Source: Gaeumannomyces sp. JS-464 (Eukaryota; Ascomycota; Sordariomycetes; Magnaporthales; Magnaporthaceae). Taken from it: a DNA stretch of 64,000 bases. Shown here in pieces: positions 33,124 through 47,252 of this stretch. The stretch lies in the NCBI GenBank assembly GCA_002197995.1, contig NGZR01000003.1, forward strand, positions 2,294,001 through 2,358,000. The letters are read 5' to 3'. A program made the position numbers and the translations under genes. The notes under the pieces are model-generated. The model saw only the letters and a program-made list of their open reading frames with translations, was not told where the DNA came from and did no database searches. Position 1 is the stretch's first letter, and each line of letters starts with the position of its first letter.

Positions 33124-35657
33124 CGCTACATAGGGTACAGTGTGAAGGGGTTTAGCAGGAGTTTGGAGAGAACGGAACTTTTTGTCTAATGATCAGGGCA
33201 TTTCTATTACTTGGGCTGGGGCTCAGTGATGCCGGTGTCAAAGGCAGAGACTGGCTCAGGATATGATGGGAAGGCTGCGAATTCAACTAGCCCTGGTACT
33301 GGCACTGCCGTCTCTGTAGTGAGAGAAATATTTCATCTCCTGCTGAAGTTTGTGTTTTCACCTTAAGAGAAGTATACGATAAAGTTGATTGCATGTCATT
33401 GTCTCTGGGCGTGAGTTGTGAGTGCAGCCATTGACTGTTCCGCAAATTCACTCTTCATAGCTCTGTATCAACCTTCCATTGATAAAACAGCAAAGCCAAA
33501 GGGGAGCTAAAAGCAGCAAGACTCTGACAAGTATTATTCCAGCAAAAAGTTACCCTAAGAACACGGGGGGTTTGTGAGAATAAGTGGGTATCTAAATGAA
33601 GACTGATAACTCTGGCGGAAAAAGCAGCTGCGGCTTTTTTTCATTGTTCTTTTTGCAACTCATTTTCTCCGTGCAACAGAATTGTGACTACGGTGGCCGC
33701 GGTATACGAGCACAAAATGAGCTATAATTATGCACCGGCTAAACCAACACGTCAGCGCCACACGGCTTATGTATTAGTGGTCAGGAGTTGGGCAGTGCTA
33801 CAGCGTCCTGTCGCATGACAAAATATGTTCGAGTCACCCAAGCAGCGCCAATGTGGACTGATGCAGGGGATCGAATGGCACGGATTCATCGAGCCTTTGA
33901 CCCAACATCCCGAGCCCCTTCTCTCAAGTCCGATGCCAGGTTGCATGTGAACCGCCACCCTACGTACCCCGTGCGCGCCCACAGCTCGCCTCCTCGTGTG
34001 CTACTCTGCGTGTACATAGTGCGGACGATCGATGGAGCGCGGTTGTATCAGGTCTGTACAGCAAATCTCGCTTGCAAAGTGGTGAAAACGCTGGCGTGCA
34101 GTGGTGGGTCGCATTGTATCCCACGCCGTCTGCAAGCAGCTTTCCCAGTTGGGCCGGCGGCAGGTGTTTTGGGCTGGGCAGCTTGGCCGGCTCCCAGATA
34201 ACAAGTACCAGCCTAACCGGCCCTGATGCTCGGCCTCGGCCTCGGCCGGTAGAGGCGACCCTCGTCCCGGCTGCATGTACATACATACCACGCAGTCGGC
34301 TACCAGGATCCTTGACAATTGCGTGACACCGCCCGCGATGTGGCCTACTCGGTCGGGCAGGGTGGCAGGCTCGCTTGACGGGGTGCAAGCCGAAAGGAGG
34401 GCTTCAGGGGGTGGTGGGGTTGTGCCACTGGGCGGCAGTGGCTCAAATCCTTCCCTGCTCTAGCGCAATGGACAGAGCCGGTGTGTGGGTGGGCGAATGG
34501 GGTGTGGGTGGACAGTGGAGGGGGTGAGACGGGTGCAGAAATTTGATGGCTGATATTTGATGTGGCTGCTGCTAGAATGTAACCTTCCTGTTGTTCGCTA
34601 CCTGGCCGCTGAGTGCTCAATAAGCGATTACGAAATCCATGGACCGAGACGGCAAAAGACGGGCGGGCATCAAGGGGGCGGGAAGCCGTCAATAGGTGAA
34701 GGAAAACATTTGATTCTTGTGTGCTCCCTCCCACGGACAGTGTGTCGTCCATGTGCGACAGGCCGTCCAAGGCACAGACAGGGCTTGTGTCGACGGATGG
34801 CCGCCCGATTCTGCGTGACAACAGCATCCTGCATATCAGACCGGATCGAAAGTCCGTGCTAGCCCAAGACAGAAACCAGCGCGCACCTTACTTAAACGGG
34901 GGAAGGCTTGTTTCGAGCGAGGGGAAAGCTGATTGCGAAAGGCAACACCAACAGGCATACCCCCACATCCCCACGTGGGGAGAGGGTCGAGGCCTGGATT
35001 GCTGCAGTGGTATTGTTTGGGGGGGAGGATGGTGGGAGAAAAAAAAAAAAAACACGGATGAGGGAATGAGGGCATCAGTTCGGCGTAAAGCGATCGCGCC
35101 CACATCCACCAGGCATCCCCCAAGTAGCTAGCTAGGCCGGCTTGGGAACCTGGGGGCGCCGCACCGAGGGCCCGGGCGCCCCGCTCGCCCACCAGCCGGG
35201 CAGACAAGAGACCAGACCCATTGAGGCTTTTCGATGCCCAGTGGCCGTCGGCCCACAGGCTCCCCCAGAAAAACACCAGACCCCCAATCCCCCAGGCCGG
35301 CCGTGTTCGTTTGTCCCACGAGCAGAAGCAAGTTTGGTTCATTCTTTCCCACTGCTCTGTTGACCCAGCGAGCCCCGTCCAAAGCCCCTCTACGGCCCGT
35401 CCTGTCGCGAGCGCATCGCCATATCCACACAGTAGTCCTTTTTCCCTTGGCCAGTAGTGGACGCTGCCTTCAAAACCCAGCGCTCAGCAGGGTGTGAAAT
35501 GAGGACGTGAAGGGGTAGGGCACAAGAAGCACATAGCCCCAAGACAGACAGCTCGAGATATGCCGACCGCTGCTGCTGTCCTTCCTCCTTCTCCCCCACC
35601 ACCACCGCCATCGGACCCTCATCGTCCTCTGCCCTCGCCGCTGCGTCCCACAGCAAA
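33124..35657. other. 2.5-kb intergenic interval upstream of the C2H2 factor
   Basis: No supported gene. ORFs on both strands are short and lack motifs. A 13-14 A run occurs at about 35040-35052 and short TAGC repeats at 35127-35136. The long leader before a transcription-factor gene could hold an extended promoter. Confidence 0.45.
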
Positions 35658-38600
35658 ATGGCCTCGCGCGCCGAGCCGCCGCCGCCGCCCTCGCCCGTGA
35701 CGCAGGGGCCCATGATGACCACGTTTAGCATCGACGGCAGCGATGGTAGCACGCTGGCTGCCGCGACGTCGGGCGGCTCCAGGCGTGCTAGCCGACGGGG
35801 AGCGCCGCGCCGCTTCCAGTGCGACTTTGATGGCTGTGGTCGGTTGTACACACGCGCCGAGCACTTGCAGAGACACCAGTTGAACCGTGAGTTTTTGGCT
35901 TTTTTTTTTTCCGTCTTGTCACGCCCCCCATTTTCCATCATCCCATCAGTCATCAGGGTGCCCGCCTGCTCCCCCACTGCCTCGGTACCTGCCACGGCCG
36001 TGCGCGGTGGGTTCTTCGGCTGGCCGCCAGTCCAAGGCACAGCAGAGCCCAAGCAAGCCCTTGGAACCGCGGTCGACATTCCGTGTGCATCACGTCTTTG
36101 TTGACTCGGTCATAATTTTATTTCTTTCACGTCGTCACGTTTCCTCCGTTTATTGACACGCCTCTCTTGCTTGCCCATCTGTCGACGCTCCACTCCACCC
36201 CTCTCCCCTGTCCCTCATCTTTGCTTTTTCTACAGCCCAAGTTCTATGACCGGTCAGCTAACACCACCCAAGACAACCCTCGAGAGATCTTCCAATGCAC
36301 CGACGAGGGCTGCGGCCACTCGTTCGTGCGCGCCGATCTGCTGGCTCGCCACAGGAGCCGCCATCACTTGGCCTCGTATGTTCCTCGGCACCGCGCCCGG
36401 AGCTTTTCCACTCCCAACTCGAACCCCAGTAATGGCAGCGCCACCAGTGCTCCCGCCCCCGGCTCCGGGTCCGCCCCCGCTCCCGATGCGCAGGACCGTC
36501 CCGGCGGCTCCGGCATGCCGGCAATTTCTCCGACAACCAGCGGCGACCCAATTCACACCCAATCATCCAGGGTAAATGATGGGGAGATATCCCCTGTAGT
36601 GCCCAGCGATCCGCCTGCCCTTCTTACCCCCGAATCGAGCGGAGCCCAGCCATCTGGGTCCGTCCAAGACCCTACTCCCCAGCGAACTACGCAACCACCA
36701 GGATGGTCACCGTCTCCTGTCACCATGGCCAACAATATGATGCAGTCCAAGCCTGCTTTCTATCCCCATGAGGTTCAAAACATCCCCCCACAGCCTTCCG
36801 GGGTGACCTGGGGCTACTTGTCCGAGGAGACCATAAGCCGCGATAACTTCGCCGTCTGGCTCTTCGACGCCCAAGGCAACTACGGAGACTTCAACGTAGC
36901 CAACCTGCCTTTTCTGGAGGGGGCTTGGAGTCCCAGTTCAGCACCAACATCCCCTACGACTACGAATCCCTGACCGGCAGGTCCCAGCTTGAAACCCCAC
37001 CGAGGCCTGTCGAGACTGACGAGCTGCTGGCCGAGTTCCGCCGTCAAGAGGTCTTGCGCTGGTTCCAGGCGTTCCGCCGCAAATACCCGTTGCAGGATCC
37101 CCTTGCCATGAACCTAGCTATGGACCAGAACGGCGACACCCCCGCCCTCAACGTCGAGATGATGAGAGACTGTCTACGCGAATATTGGGACCATGTGTCT
37201 GCCCGGCTCCCCATAATCCACCAACCTACCTTCTCTGCCAACCGCTGCTCCACCTTGCTGTTGTTGGTCATGTTGGCGCTGGGCGCAGCCTCGCTCCGTA
37301 GCAGGGACAGCACAGGGGCGCTGGCCAACTACGGAGGCTTCGCCGACGTTGTCATCTTGGGGCTGCGGTGGGAAATCCTGACGGCCGATGAGGCCACGCC
37401 TCCGGTGAGCCTGGCGGTGGCGCAGGCCCTGCTCCTCCTCGAGTTCTACGAGAAGCTGTACTCGTCGCGTAAGCTCCACGAGAGAGCCCACATATACCAT
37501 TCGGCAACCTTGACGTTGCTGCGTCGAGGGAGCCCGCTGATTGGCCGTGCCGGCAGCGAGTCGCCTCCTGAATACCACCCGTCGGCCGAACACTCCCACG
37601 GAGCCGCCCACGACTCCCGTAACTGGTGGATCCGCTGGGCCGAGACGGAGTCGATGCACCGCGTCGTATTTGCAGCGTTCATGATGGATGTCCTGCATGC
37701 TGCCATGTTTGGCCACGCCGCAGATATGGCGCCCCATGAGATCCGCCTGCCACTGCCGTGTGACGACAATCTCTGGACCGCGCCGAGCCCGGAGGAGATG
37801 CGTCAGCTAGACGCGAACCTGCGCATGTACGGTGTCAAGCCCATCTCCTTCCTGGACGGTCTCAAGCGCGCCGTGCACGGAAATGAGGTCAGGACTCATA
37901 GCTTCGGCCGCATGGTCATCATGTCGGGCCTGCTGAGCGTTGGCTGGCATCTCAGCCGCCGCGAGACGCATTTGAAGTGGTTGGATCTCACGACGCCAAA
38001 CAGCGAGACCAGGGATAACTCGCGCAAGGTCCTGCTCAACGCGTTCGACCAGTGGAAAATCAGCTTCGACAACGCCCAGGGCGCCTTCGAGGCCGCATCC
38101 AACCCCAACCGGCCCCAGGCCGACGCAAACGGGCTCATACAGAGCGCGCCCGTGCTCTACCACCTCGCCCACATCAGCCTCCACGCTGACATTGTCGACT
38201 GCCAGGTGTACGCCGGGGCCAGGCAGCTCCTGGGACGCAAAGTGTCGCAGCGCGACTACGCCAACGTCGGGCAGCGCATGCAGGCATGGGCCGGCCTGCC
38301 CTCGACGAGACACGCCATCCTCCACGCCTTCAAGCTGCTCCACCGCGTCCTCGTAGAACCGTGCCGGCCTGAGCGGCGGATGATTGCGGCGCCGGGCCCG
38401 GGGCTGATAAACCTGCCCCCAATAAAGATCGCGACCTACTCGTGTCGCAGCGAGCCAGACCCCCACCGGCCCTGGATCATGTACTACGCCACCCTCAGCA
38501 TTTGGTCATTTGTGTGTGCGTTGAGGGAGCTCCGTGGCGTCCCCATGCCTGTTGCGCACATTCACCAGCAGCAGCGCCAGCATCATGCCGCCGGCTTTAG

Positions 38601-38871
38601 CCAGGTCCATCATGGTGGCGCCGGGGGCATCCCGCCGCAGTCCCCGTCGTTCAACCCCGTGACCAACTATAATAACGTCGTGGCGTACCTTTCCAACGTG
38701 GCGGGGCTGCCAGAGCTCGACGAAGCCACGACTTCGGGGCTGGCGTCTGGTCTACCGGACCTCCTGGATTGCCTGCACAACATACTGACCGAGGCGCACT
38801 CGGAGTTGCTCAAGGAGGCGCGGGAGCGGCTGATGATATGCAAGTCGAAGCTTATCAGCAGCGGCGGCTAG
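35658..38871 (+). CDS. C2H2 zinc-finger transcription factor with fungal-specific domain
   Basis: Exon 1 (35658-35886) encodes a Pro-rich N-terminus and the first C2H2 finger (FQCDFDGCGRLYTRAEHLQRH). The intron (donor GTGAGT at 35887) is best closed at 36257, keeping phase and giving NTTQDNPREIFQC, the second finger (CTDEGCGHSFVRADLLARHRSRHH). A Ser/Pro/Thr-rich linker follows, then a fungal transcription-factor middle region (PF04082-like): RLPIIHQPTFSAN, AQALLLLEFYEKLY, RWAETESMHRVVFAAFMMDVLHAAMFG and DNLWTAPSPEE. One G is missing from a five-G run at 36919-36923; adding it joins NLPFLEG to GLESQFST and gives 947 residues. The protein should act in the nucleus as a regulator, with target genes unknown. 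C2H2 plus PF04082 is a common filamentous-fungal architecture. Confidence 0.85.
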
Positions 38872-40022
38872 GCCACATGCGCCTGGATATGGTTTTTTAC
38901 GTTGGGCCACTCCGTGGAACACGACATGCTGTGAGAAGTGGACAACGGGGTATGGGTTCCCTGTCCTTGTGGCCATTATTTTGCTGCATGACAGTCACCT
39001 GTGAGACCGGTATTGACATAACACAACATGTTACACAGCATGTTCGGGATGTGACAGTCTGCCTGTCGCGACCACCACCAAACACCCACAACCACTGCAC
39101 GTTGCATACATGGCAGCCGAGGCCATGCCACAACATCGCTGGCGATCGGCATCAACGCTGGGAAGTACCTCTGCATGGGGGCTTTGGTGACGAAGCCCAA
39201 GCTATCTACGGAGCTTGAGGCTTGGATGAAGCAACAGACACTAGCGGCTACAATTATTTTTTTGTGTGGCTGCCTGACGATACGATATGACGAGACGACG
39301 TGTCAAGACGCAGTGGGATGGGCAGAGAGGATCCGCAACGGCCCCTCGGCGTTACTATGGTATTGGGAATCGGATCGTCGCCTCACCCCGGTTGAAGAGG
39401 GGCTGGTATGACGACGACTATTGCTGCTGGTATTATTATTGCTACTTCATGGCGCCGAAGAGGGAGGGAGTTGCGTCGGCGGGCATGCATGTGAACTTTT
39501 GTTTCCGGCTTTCGTTCCCCTTGATATCCGCTAGATCTAGACCCGTGGTCTAATTATTACCGGTACATGGAAACGTCTTTTGTGCCCCGCCTAGGCGAAC
39601 CAGTCCGCTGCGGACTCCGACTGGGTCTCGTGGTCTAAGCTTGCGTGTGTCTTGCGAGTTCGTCCCTGCTGATGAATGGAAGAGGCCGCCACCCAAAAAA
39701 ACGCGAACCCGAGAGTGAGCCTTGGCTTGGCCTTTTGATCGGATTAGACGCATGTCAGAAAGATGCCAAACCTAACACCGGGTGTGTGTGTTCATGTGCG
39801 CCGTGCCAGAGGCGTAGGTAAAGGCCCTGTTGGTGATGTGGCTCTGAGCTGCGCCACGCCGTCTCGATTTGTCTTTGAGATCCCCCACGTCCATCCTGGT
39901 CTGTCGGGTTTTTCCCAACTCAGCCCGCCGCATCTGGAGAAAAGTGGGAGAAAGCTGGAGTTTGATGCTGCCAAGACGCGGCTAAAAGCAAGCTCTCAGA
40001 GGGCTGTGCTCTCTAGCTGGGG

Positions 40023-40048
40023 TTTTTTTTTTTTTTTTTTTTTTTTTT
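40023..40048. repeat. Poly-T tract, 26 T
   Basis: An uninterrupted run of 26 T in the gene-free interval, preceded by GG and followed by GG. Confidence 0.9.
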
Positions 40049-41847
40049 GGAGGCCTCTCAGCAAAGCGAGATGAGGGACGGTTCATCGTTGACACCGTCG
40101 TCGGGTCAAGGAACATGAATTGGGGGTTGTTATGTAATACTAGCGAGGACGAGGGCCGCGCTATCGAGAGCACCATGTGGAGATGATTTCGAACGGCGGC
40201 AAGTAGTCTCGTCACTACCTTGCCTATATTGGCTCCCCTCTCCCATCTTCGGGCTGTGCGGTGGGCTCTACATATTCTGGAAACGGGGTGATTATACCGA
40301 CAAAAGAACAGGTTGATGCAGTGTCGTGGTAATCGTCACCGATTGTTGGGCTGAAAGTGACCCGGGACGCTTGTTCAGGTTGGTGGCTCAAGAGGCAGTT
40401 GTCCTACGTGTGTGCTGTGTGTGCGTCTTACGCAGCTGGACGTGTAACAAGAACATGCCTTGTGCCAACATGGGACGACTTGTGCCGCTCGGGTTTGTCC
40501 ATTTGCCCGTCTGAGCCACTGTCCTCTGTTCCATCTCTTGAAGCTTGTTGCGTGGTGCTACGTCAGGAAGCGAACGTGTCTGTGGCAGATACTGTATGTA
40601 ATAATGTCTGGCAGCAACATGAGAATAAAGACCTTTTGAAGAAGATGTATTTTCCCATCTGGTTCTTAGGCCAGGAGTTTCGTCTCAGATGTTTCGGGTG
40701 ACCATGATCGAGAAGCTACAGGCAGTGAGTGCATGGAGCAAGGCAGCGTTATTTGAAGTCCTGCAACAAATCATTGAGATTCTAAAGGCCTGATCAGGTA
40801 GGACATCGAGTGAGGAGTCCTTAGCCACGGCGTGTTTGTCACTCATGCTTCTGGGTGAGATGAACGGACAGTTCAGCGGCTGATTTGCATCGAGATTCAC
40901 CACGTTGGCCGATCCAGGGAGCCAGGCACACCAATCGCCAGGCGTCACCTCTTGTATGAAATAGACGCTGACGGATGGCGTCGGTCACGGGTGCGTTTGG
41001 GCCTGTTGGGCCGCAGCGTCCGGCGGCCAGATTGGCGGCAGAGAGTTGATACTGGGTGTGATGGCGGCGGGAGGGGGGCCGCCAACTCGAATCGACGGTG
41101 AGGCCCAGTCGGGTTGGCCAGTTGGTTAGATGTCGAGCTGTACATTATCCAATATCAGATGTCTGTCTCCCGCCATATTATTTCTTGCTGCCCACCAACC
41201 ATCTCTGCGTTGTCCGAGCCCGACGCCACACCGACTCCCAGGGTGTATGCGCCCAGCCGAGGGAATACATAGAGTCATCCAGAGCCAAACCGGTCACCAC
41301 GAACGGGGCCAGGACAGCATGCGTGACAGTGGCCTGACCGACCGTGGGTGTGGTTCTCAGCTCAATCGAAGGAGCTGTCAGTCAAGCTTGAGTCAATTAA
41401 ATCGACCCAGCTCCACAAAATAACGATTCAGGGACAGGAGCTTCTTTCGGCAGTCTCCAGGGGCAAACCAAGAAGGTCGGCTGCTTCCTTGAGCTTGTTT
41501 TGGGCTAGGCGCCGAGCATTTTATTTCCCCATTTGTCTTCCCAGGCTTCTCTTCTCTGGTGTGGCTGGCTGCTGCATGAGTTGGTGATGTCATGATTGGT
41601 GATGGAAGCACAGGCTAACCTTCTTCACGGACAGACATGGTCGCACAAAAACCGGTGCCCTTCCCATCACCGTGCTCCTTTCGCTGGTACATCAATGGTC
41701 TACTACTACCACCAGGGTGCCAGGGCCCGCCGGCAAACGGGCTGAAATGAAACCACAAATGGACAAGCGGCCGACGCTGGCGGTGGCGTCGTCTTGTTTC
41801 CAAATAAGCAAACGGCAGGTGCAGATTGGTGCGGATTTAGACCGAAG

Positions 41848-41849
<2 letters not shown>

Positions 41850-41888
<39 letters not shown>
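41850..41888. repeat. Poly-G tract, 39 G
   Basis: An uninterrupted run of 39 G, the longest G tract in the window. It could in principle form G-quadruplex structures; its true length cannot be trusted from an assembly. Confidence 0.9.
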
Positions 41889-41889
<1 letters not shown>

Positions 41890-43336
41890 AACCGATGACG
41901 CTTAGACGGCAATCATCGTCCACATCGCCAATATCTGGTACCTAGATCTGAAAACATGGCGATGCGGGACATCAGCCACGATCGCAACCAAAACGCCCGG
42001 TCAGATCCAAGGTACGTCTAGGCATCGACGTACACAGGTGAGAATATGTATGTGGGCGCAGCAAGCAAGAAATCAAGGAACATCCTGAGAGGGAGGAGAC
42101 CAGCCCGAAATGAAGGGTGAGAAGGACGGGGGAAAAAGTTGGTGGAGCAACATCAGGCTTATGTGCGGCCGCAGCGCTGGTTCGCGGTGCCATTATCTTG
42201 GCATTCCCAACCCGGCAAAGCGACATTCGACCAGCTTGGCCAGTGACCAGCTGCCGCGCACGAAACGAAGCGCGTCCTGGTAAGTCGTCCGGTCGTGGTC
42301 GGTCGGTTGTGAGATGTGATGGCTGTATCCTGTCCTGGGCGATGCCAGTCCGCCTTGCCTTGGAACATCGGCCAGCGTTGTTGGGGTGACGCAGCGTCCC
42401 CAGTCGATTCACGTTGCTGTCCCTTTTTTTTTTTTTCTTCTCGCATTCCTCGTCTCAACCGTTTCTTTGGCCCGGGGGCGGATCGGTTGGGCGCCCACAC
42501 CCTGCTGGCACCAGGCGTTTTCCACCGTGATGATGAGGAGGACTTGGAGGTGGCGGGTTGTAGGAGGCCTCTCGGGAGCCACATCAAAAGTAGTGCAGCG
42601 CACCTTTTTCTGCTTCTGCTCCTCAATTCGATGGACATGTACCCAAATTGACCAGACGCTCGCCTGGGGCACAGGAATAAGGTACCTAGGTCGCATTGCT
42701 GGCCAAAAGTGCTCCTTCACTCCATTTTTGCTCGTTTTGACGCTGTTTTTATTTTATTTTGGTCACACCGTGCCCTTCCACCACATTAGCCAGCAACTTG
42801 GCTTCACCAAAGGCGGCTTGCCAGAGCCCAGGCGCCAGCCCAAACCCACTCACCCCGGCTTTGCGCACATTCCAATCGACGCCCGGCTTTGCCTCACTCC
42901 TGCCGTCACTCGGGTTTGGAACGCAGCAATCTTGTTTTGGTCTTTATTCTCCATACTTCGCACAGCCACTTTCGTCTCCCGTTCTCGGGGAAACCTACGC
43001 TTGGTTGATGCTGCCCGGGCAGTATTGGGAGTAACCTTTTTGTTTGGCACACAAAGGGCCTCACTCCGCCCTCGAGTTGCCTTTTTCCTCCTGCAACTTG
43101 CCGCCTCAATTCCAGTTATTCTCTTTATTCATTGCCCCGAGGGCGTCGTCTTTGCCCATTTAAGGCGACCAACCCGTCCTCGCCTTCACAACCACCAGCT
43201 CGGGCTGATGCTCAGCTGAGAGAATCCTGACCGCTCCGACCTGTTGCGACCGATACCACAACAGCCTCAATTGCGCCCAAGGACGAGAAACAGTGTCAGT
43301 GGACGGCGTGTCGTCTAGAATTTTATTTTCCCCGCA

Positions 43337-46300
43337 ATGGGCGAGAAAGCACCACCCGATGCCGAAAACGGCAATGGGGACGCTGTAAGTCGATTCGATC
43401 GCTGCCGTGCGCCGCGCGCGCCCTCTGTTTTGTGGTGTCGCTGTGCCGGTTATCCGGACAGCTGAGACTTCCCAGCCCAGCCTTGCCCAGCTTCCGTCGC
43501 CCCTACTGACGGCAGCTCCACCCAGTCCACCACCGCGTCCCCCACCAAAGCCAAGGAGGCCAAGGACTTCAAGATCGACCTCGACGATGCCCTGACCCCG
43601 GATCCCGGCACCGAGGACATGTACCTGGTGTCGGACAACCGCTTCGCCTTCACGCCCGGCCAGCTGTCCAAGCTCCTCAACCCCAAGAGCTACAGCGCCT
43701 TCTTCGCCCTCGGCGGCCTGTCTGGCCTGGAGAAGGGCCTCCGCACCAACCGCAAGACCGGCCTGAGTGCCGATGAGACCACCCTCGACGGCACCGTCAA
43801 CTTTGACGATGTCGCCGCGCAAGGCACCTCGCGCCTGGGCGTCTCGACGAGGATGCCGTCGCGAAGGCCGCCGCGGCTGGCGGCCCCAAGCCGGCGGCGC
43901 CTACCCATACCTCGCACGGCGGCGGCTTCGTAGATCGCAAGCGCATCTTCAAGGACAACCGCCTGCCTGCCAAGAAGACAAAGTCCATCTTCCAGATTGC
44001 CTGGGAGACGTACAACGACAAGATCCTCCTGCTGCTCACGGGCGCCGCCGTCGTCTCCCTCGCCCTCGGCCTGTATCAGACGTTTGGCGTCTCGCACGAG
44101 GGCGGCGGCGCAAAGGTGGAGTGGGTCGAGGGCGTCGCCATCATGGTCGCCATCCTCATCGTGGTCCTGGTAGGCACGGTGAACGACTGGCAGATGGAAC
44201 GCAGCTTCACCAAGCTGAACGCCAAGCACGACGACAAAATTGTCAAGGTGATTCGCTCCGGCAAGAGCCTCGAGCTTTCCGTCCACGACATTCTGGTCGG
44301 TGACGTGATGCATCTGAGCACTGGCGATCTCGTCCCGGTCGATGGTATTTTTATCGACGGCCATGGAGTCAAGTGCGACGAATCCTCGGCCACGGGCGAG
44401 TCGGATCTACTGAAAAAGACGGCTGCCGACGAAGTCTATGCCGCGCTCGTCAAGTACCGCGAGGGCAAGTGGGATTCTAACACCAAGATCGAGAAGTTGG
44501 ACCCATTCATCATCTCGGGCAGCAAGGTCAACGAAGGCACTGGTACTTTCCTGGTCACCTCGGTTGGTGTCAACTCGAGCTACGGCCGCATTATGATGAC
44601 CATGCAGACCGATCACGAGGCTACGCCGCTGCAGCGGAAGTTGAACATCCTGGCCGACATGATCGCCTGGGCTGGAGGCATCTCGGCAGGCATCCTTTTC
44701 CTGGTGCTGTTCATCAAGTTCTGCGTGGCCCTGCCCAACAACCCGGCCACACCTGACGAGAAGGGACAGAACTTCCTGAGGCTCTTCATCACTGCTGTCA
44801 CCGTCGTCGTCGTCGCTGTCCCTGAAGGCCTGCCGCTTGCCGTCACCCTGGCCCTGGCTTTCGCTACGACTCGCATGACCAAAGACAACAACCTTGTCCG
44901 CGTCCTGCGGGCCTGCGAGACCATGGGAAATGCCACAACGGTGTGCTCTGACAAGACCGGAACTTTAACCCAGAACAAAATGACCGTCGTCGCCGCCACT
45001 CTCGGAAAGTCCATCAGCTTTGGTGGCACAGATGCGCCCCTGGAGACACCCGAGGAGAAGCAGGCTAGCAGCTCGGCCATCTCGACCGAAAGCCCCATCA
45101 AGAACGTGCCGGTAGAGAACTTTGCTAGCGGCCTCAGCTCGACGGTCAAGGATGTCCTGATCCAGTCCAACGCCGTCAACAGCACGGCCTTCGAGGGTGA
45201 CCAGGAGGGAGAGCACACCTTCATCGGATCCAAGACCGAAGTCGCTCTTCTGACGTTTACTCGCGACCATCTTGGCGCTCCTCCCGTTGCCGAGGTTCGT
45301 TCCAACGCCGATGTCGTCCAGGTCGTGCCATTCGATTCGTCTCTTAAGTACATGGCATCGGTTGTCAAGCTGGGCAACGGAAAGTACCGTGCCTATGTGA
45401 AGGGCGCCAGCGAGATCCTTCTGAAAAACTGCACCAAGGTCCTCGCCGACCCCGAGTCGGACGAGCTCAACGCCGTCGAGCTCACAGACGATCTCCGCGA
45501 AACCTTCAACCAGACCATCACGTCATACGCCGGCCAGACTCTGCGCACTATCGGCTCGTCTTACCGCGACTTTGACACTTGGCCGCCGGCGAACGCAGTC
45601 AGCAAGGAGGACCCCAAGGCAGCCGACTTCAACAAGGTGCACTCGGACATGACGCTGGTGGGCATCTTTGGCATCAAAGACCCGCTGCGGCCGCAGGTCA
45701 AGGGCGCCATCCAGGACTGCCAGCGCGCGGGCGTCACGATCCGCATGGTTACCGGCGACAACGTCCTGACGGGCAGCGCCATCGCCAAGGAGTGCGGCAT
45801 CTATGCCCCTGAAAAGGGAGACATCGTCATGGAGGGGCCCGACTTTCGCCGCAAGAGCGAGGCGGAGCTCAAGGAGATTGTGCCCAACCTCCGAGTGCTT
45901 GCGCGCTCTAGCCCCGAGGACAAGCGCATCCTAGTCAGGACCCTGAAGGATCTAGGCGAGACGGTCGCCGTCACCGGAGACGGCACGAACGACGCGCCCG
46001 CGCTCAAGATGGCGGATATCGGGTTTGCGATGGGTATCGCTGGTACCGAAGTCGCCAAGGAGGCCGCCGCTATTATTCTTATGGACGATAACTTTGCCAG
46101 TATCGTCAAGGGAATGATGTGGGGACGGGCTGTGAACGACGCAGTCAAGAAGTTCCTCCAGGTAAGGAGTCGACCATTGACAGAATATTTACCCTGGCGT
46201 TTCCTCTGTGCTGACCCGATCTACAGTTCCAACTCACGGTCAACGTGACGGCCGTGGTTCTTACGTTTGTCTCGGCCGTGGCCAGCGCTACGGAGGAGTC

Positions 46301-47252
46301 TGTCCTGAACGCTGTTCAGCTGCTGTGGGTCAACCTGATCATGGATACCTTTGCCGCGCTCGCCCTTGCTACCGATCCGCCCTCCCGCACCGTTCTCGAC
46401 CGCAAGCCCGACCGAAAGTCGGCAGCCCTGATCACGATCGGGATGGCCAAGATGATCATCGGGCAGGCCATCTGCCAGCTCGCCATCACCCTCGTGCTCA
46501 ACTTTGCCGGCGGCCAACTGCTTGGATACAACAGCATGGAGAACGGCGAGACGAGGCTCAAGACGCTCGTGTTCAACACGTTCGTGTGGCTGCAGATCTT
46601 CAACGAGGTCAACAACAGGCGTCTGGATAACAAGCTCAACGTGCTGGAGGGCATCCATCGAAACTACTGGTTCCTGGGCATCAACACAATCATGGTCGCG
46701 GGCCAGGTCCTGATCATCTTCGTCGGTGGCGCCGCGTTCAAAATCACGCCGCTCGACGGCAAGGAATGGGGCATGTCTATCGGCCTGGGTGCCATCTCCC
46801 TGCCCATTGGCGCACTGATCCGCAAGTTCCCCGACTCGATCCTGCTCAAGCTGCTGCCCAAGCCCATCCAGCGGCGCTGGCTGCCCGAGACGCTGCCCGA
46901 GGAGGAGCAGGAGGCGCTCCGCAAGGACGTGGAGGCCAAGCGTGAAGCCTCGGCGGACAAGGGCAAGGACAGGGGCGACACGTCGTCGACCGACGAGGAC
47001 GACTTCCAGAGGCCGCCGCTGCGCGTCATGACCAGCATCAGGGGGAACAGGGCGCGCTCGCATAGCATCTGGGGCAGCCACCGGAACCCGAAGCAGTACA
47101 TGCGCGACAAGAAGGTGGACGTGCACCAGAAGAAGGGCGAGCTCAAGGCCAAGGTAAGCCATGGGCACAACGGGGAGGCTCGGTCGAAGTCGGAGGAGGA
47201 GCTTAGGCCCAGATCCGCCACGGCCCCTGCCGGCTCGTCCTCTCCGGTGTAG
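43337..47252 (+). CDS. PMC1: PMC1-type calcium-transporting P-type ATPase
   Basis: A P2B-type Ca2+-ATPase that pumps calcium into the vacuole or out of the cell. Exons are 43337-43384, 43481-46161 and 46227-47252, with GT-AG introns in phase. Exon 2 has one lost base near 43842-43850, after RLGVS, before DEDAVAKAA. Restored length is about 1251 residues. Landmarks: N-terminal FTPGQLSKLLNPKSY; actuator motif CDESSATGESD; PEGLPLAVTLALAF in TM4; phosphorylation site CSDKTGTLTQNKMT; nucleotide-binding KGASEILLKNC; hinge MVTGDNVLTGSAIAKECGI; and TGDGTNDAPALKMADIG. C-terminal TM helices include NLIMDTFAALALATD and FVWLQIFNEVNNRR. The C-terminal tail is long, basic and Ser-rich with no obvious calmodulin helix, as in fungal Pmc1 proteins rather than animal PMCA. 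Confidence 0.95.

Larger units (their letters stand above)
38872..43336. other. 4.5-kb gene-free interval
   Basis: It lies between the transcription factor and the Ca2+-ATPase. Only motif-free short ORFs occur on both strands. It contains a 26-T run (40023-40048), a 39-G run (41850-41888) and a 14-T run near 42423-42436. Its right part should hold the ATPase promoter. Confidence 0.45.
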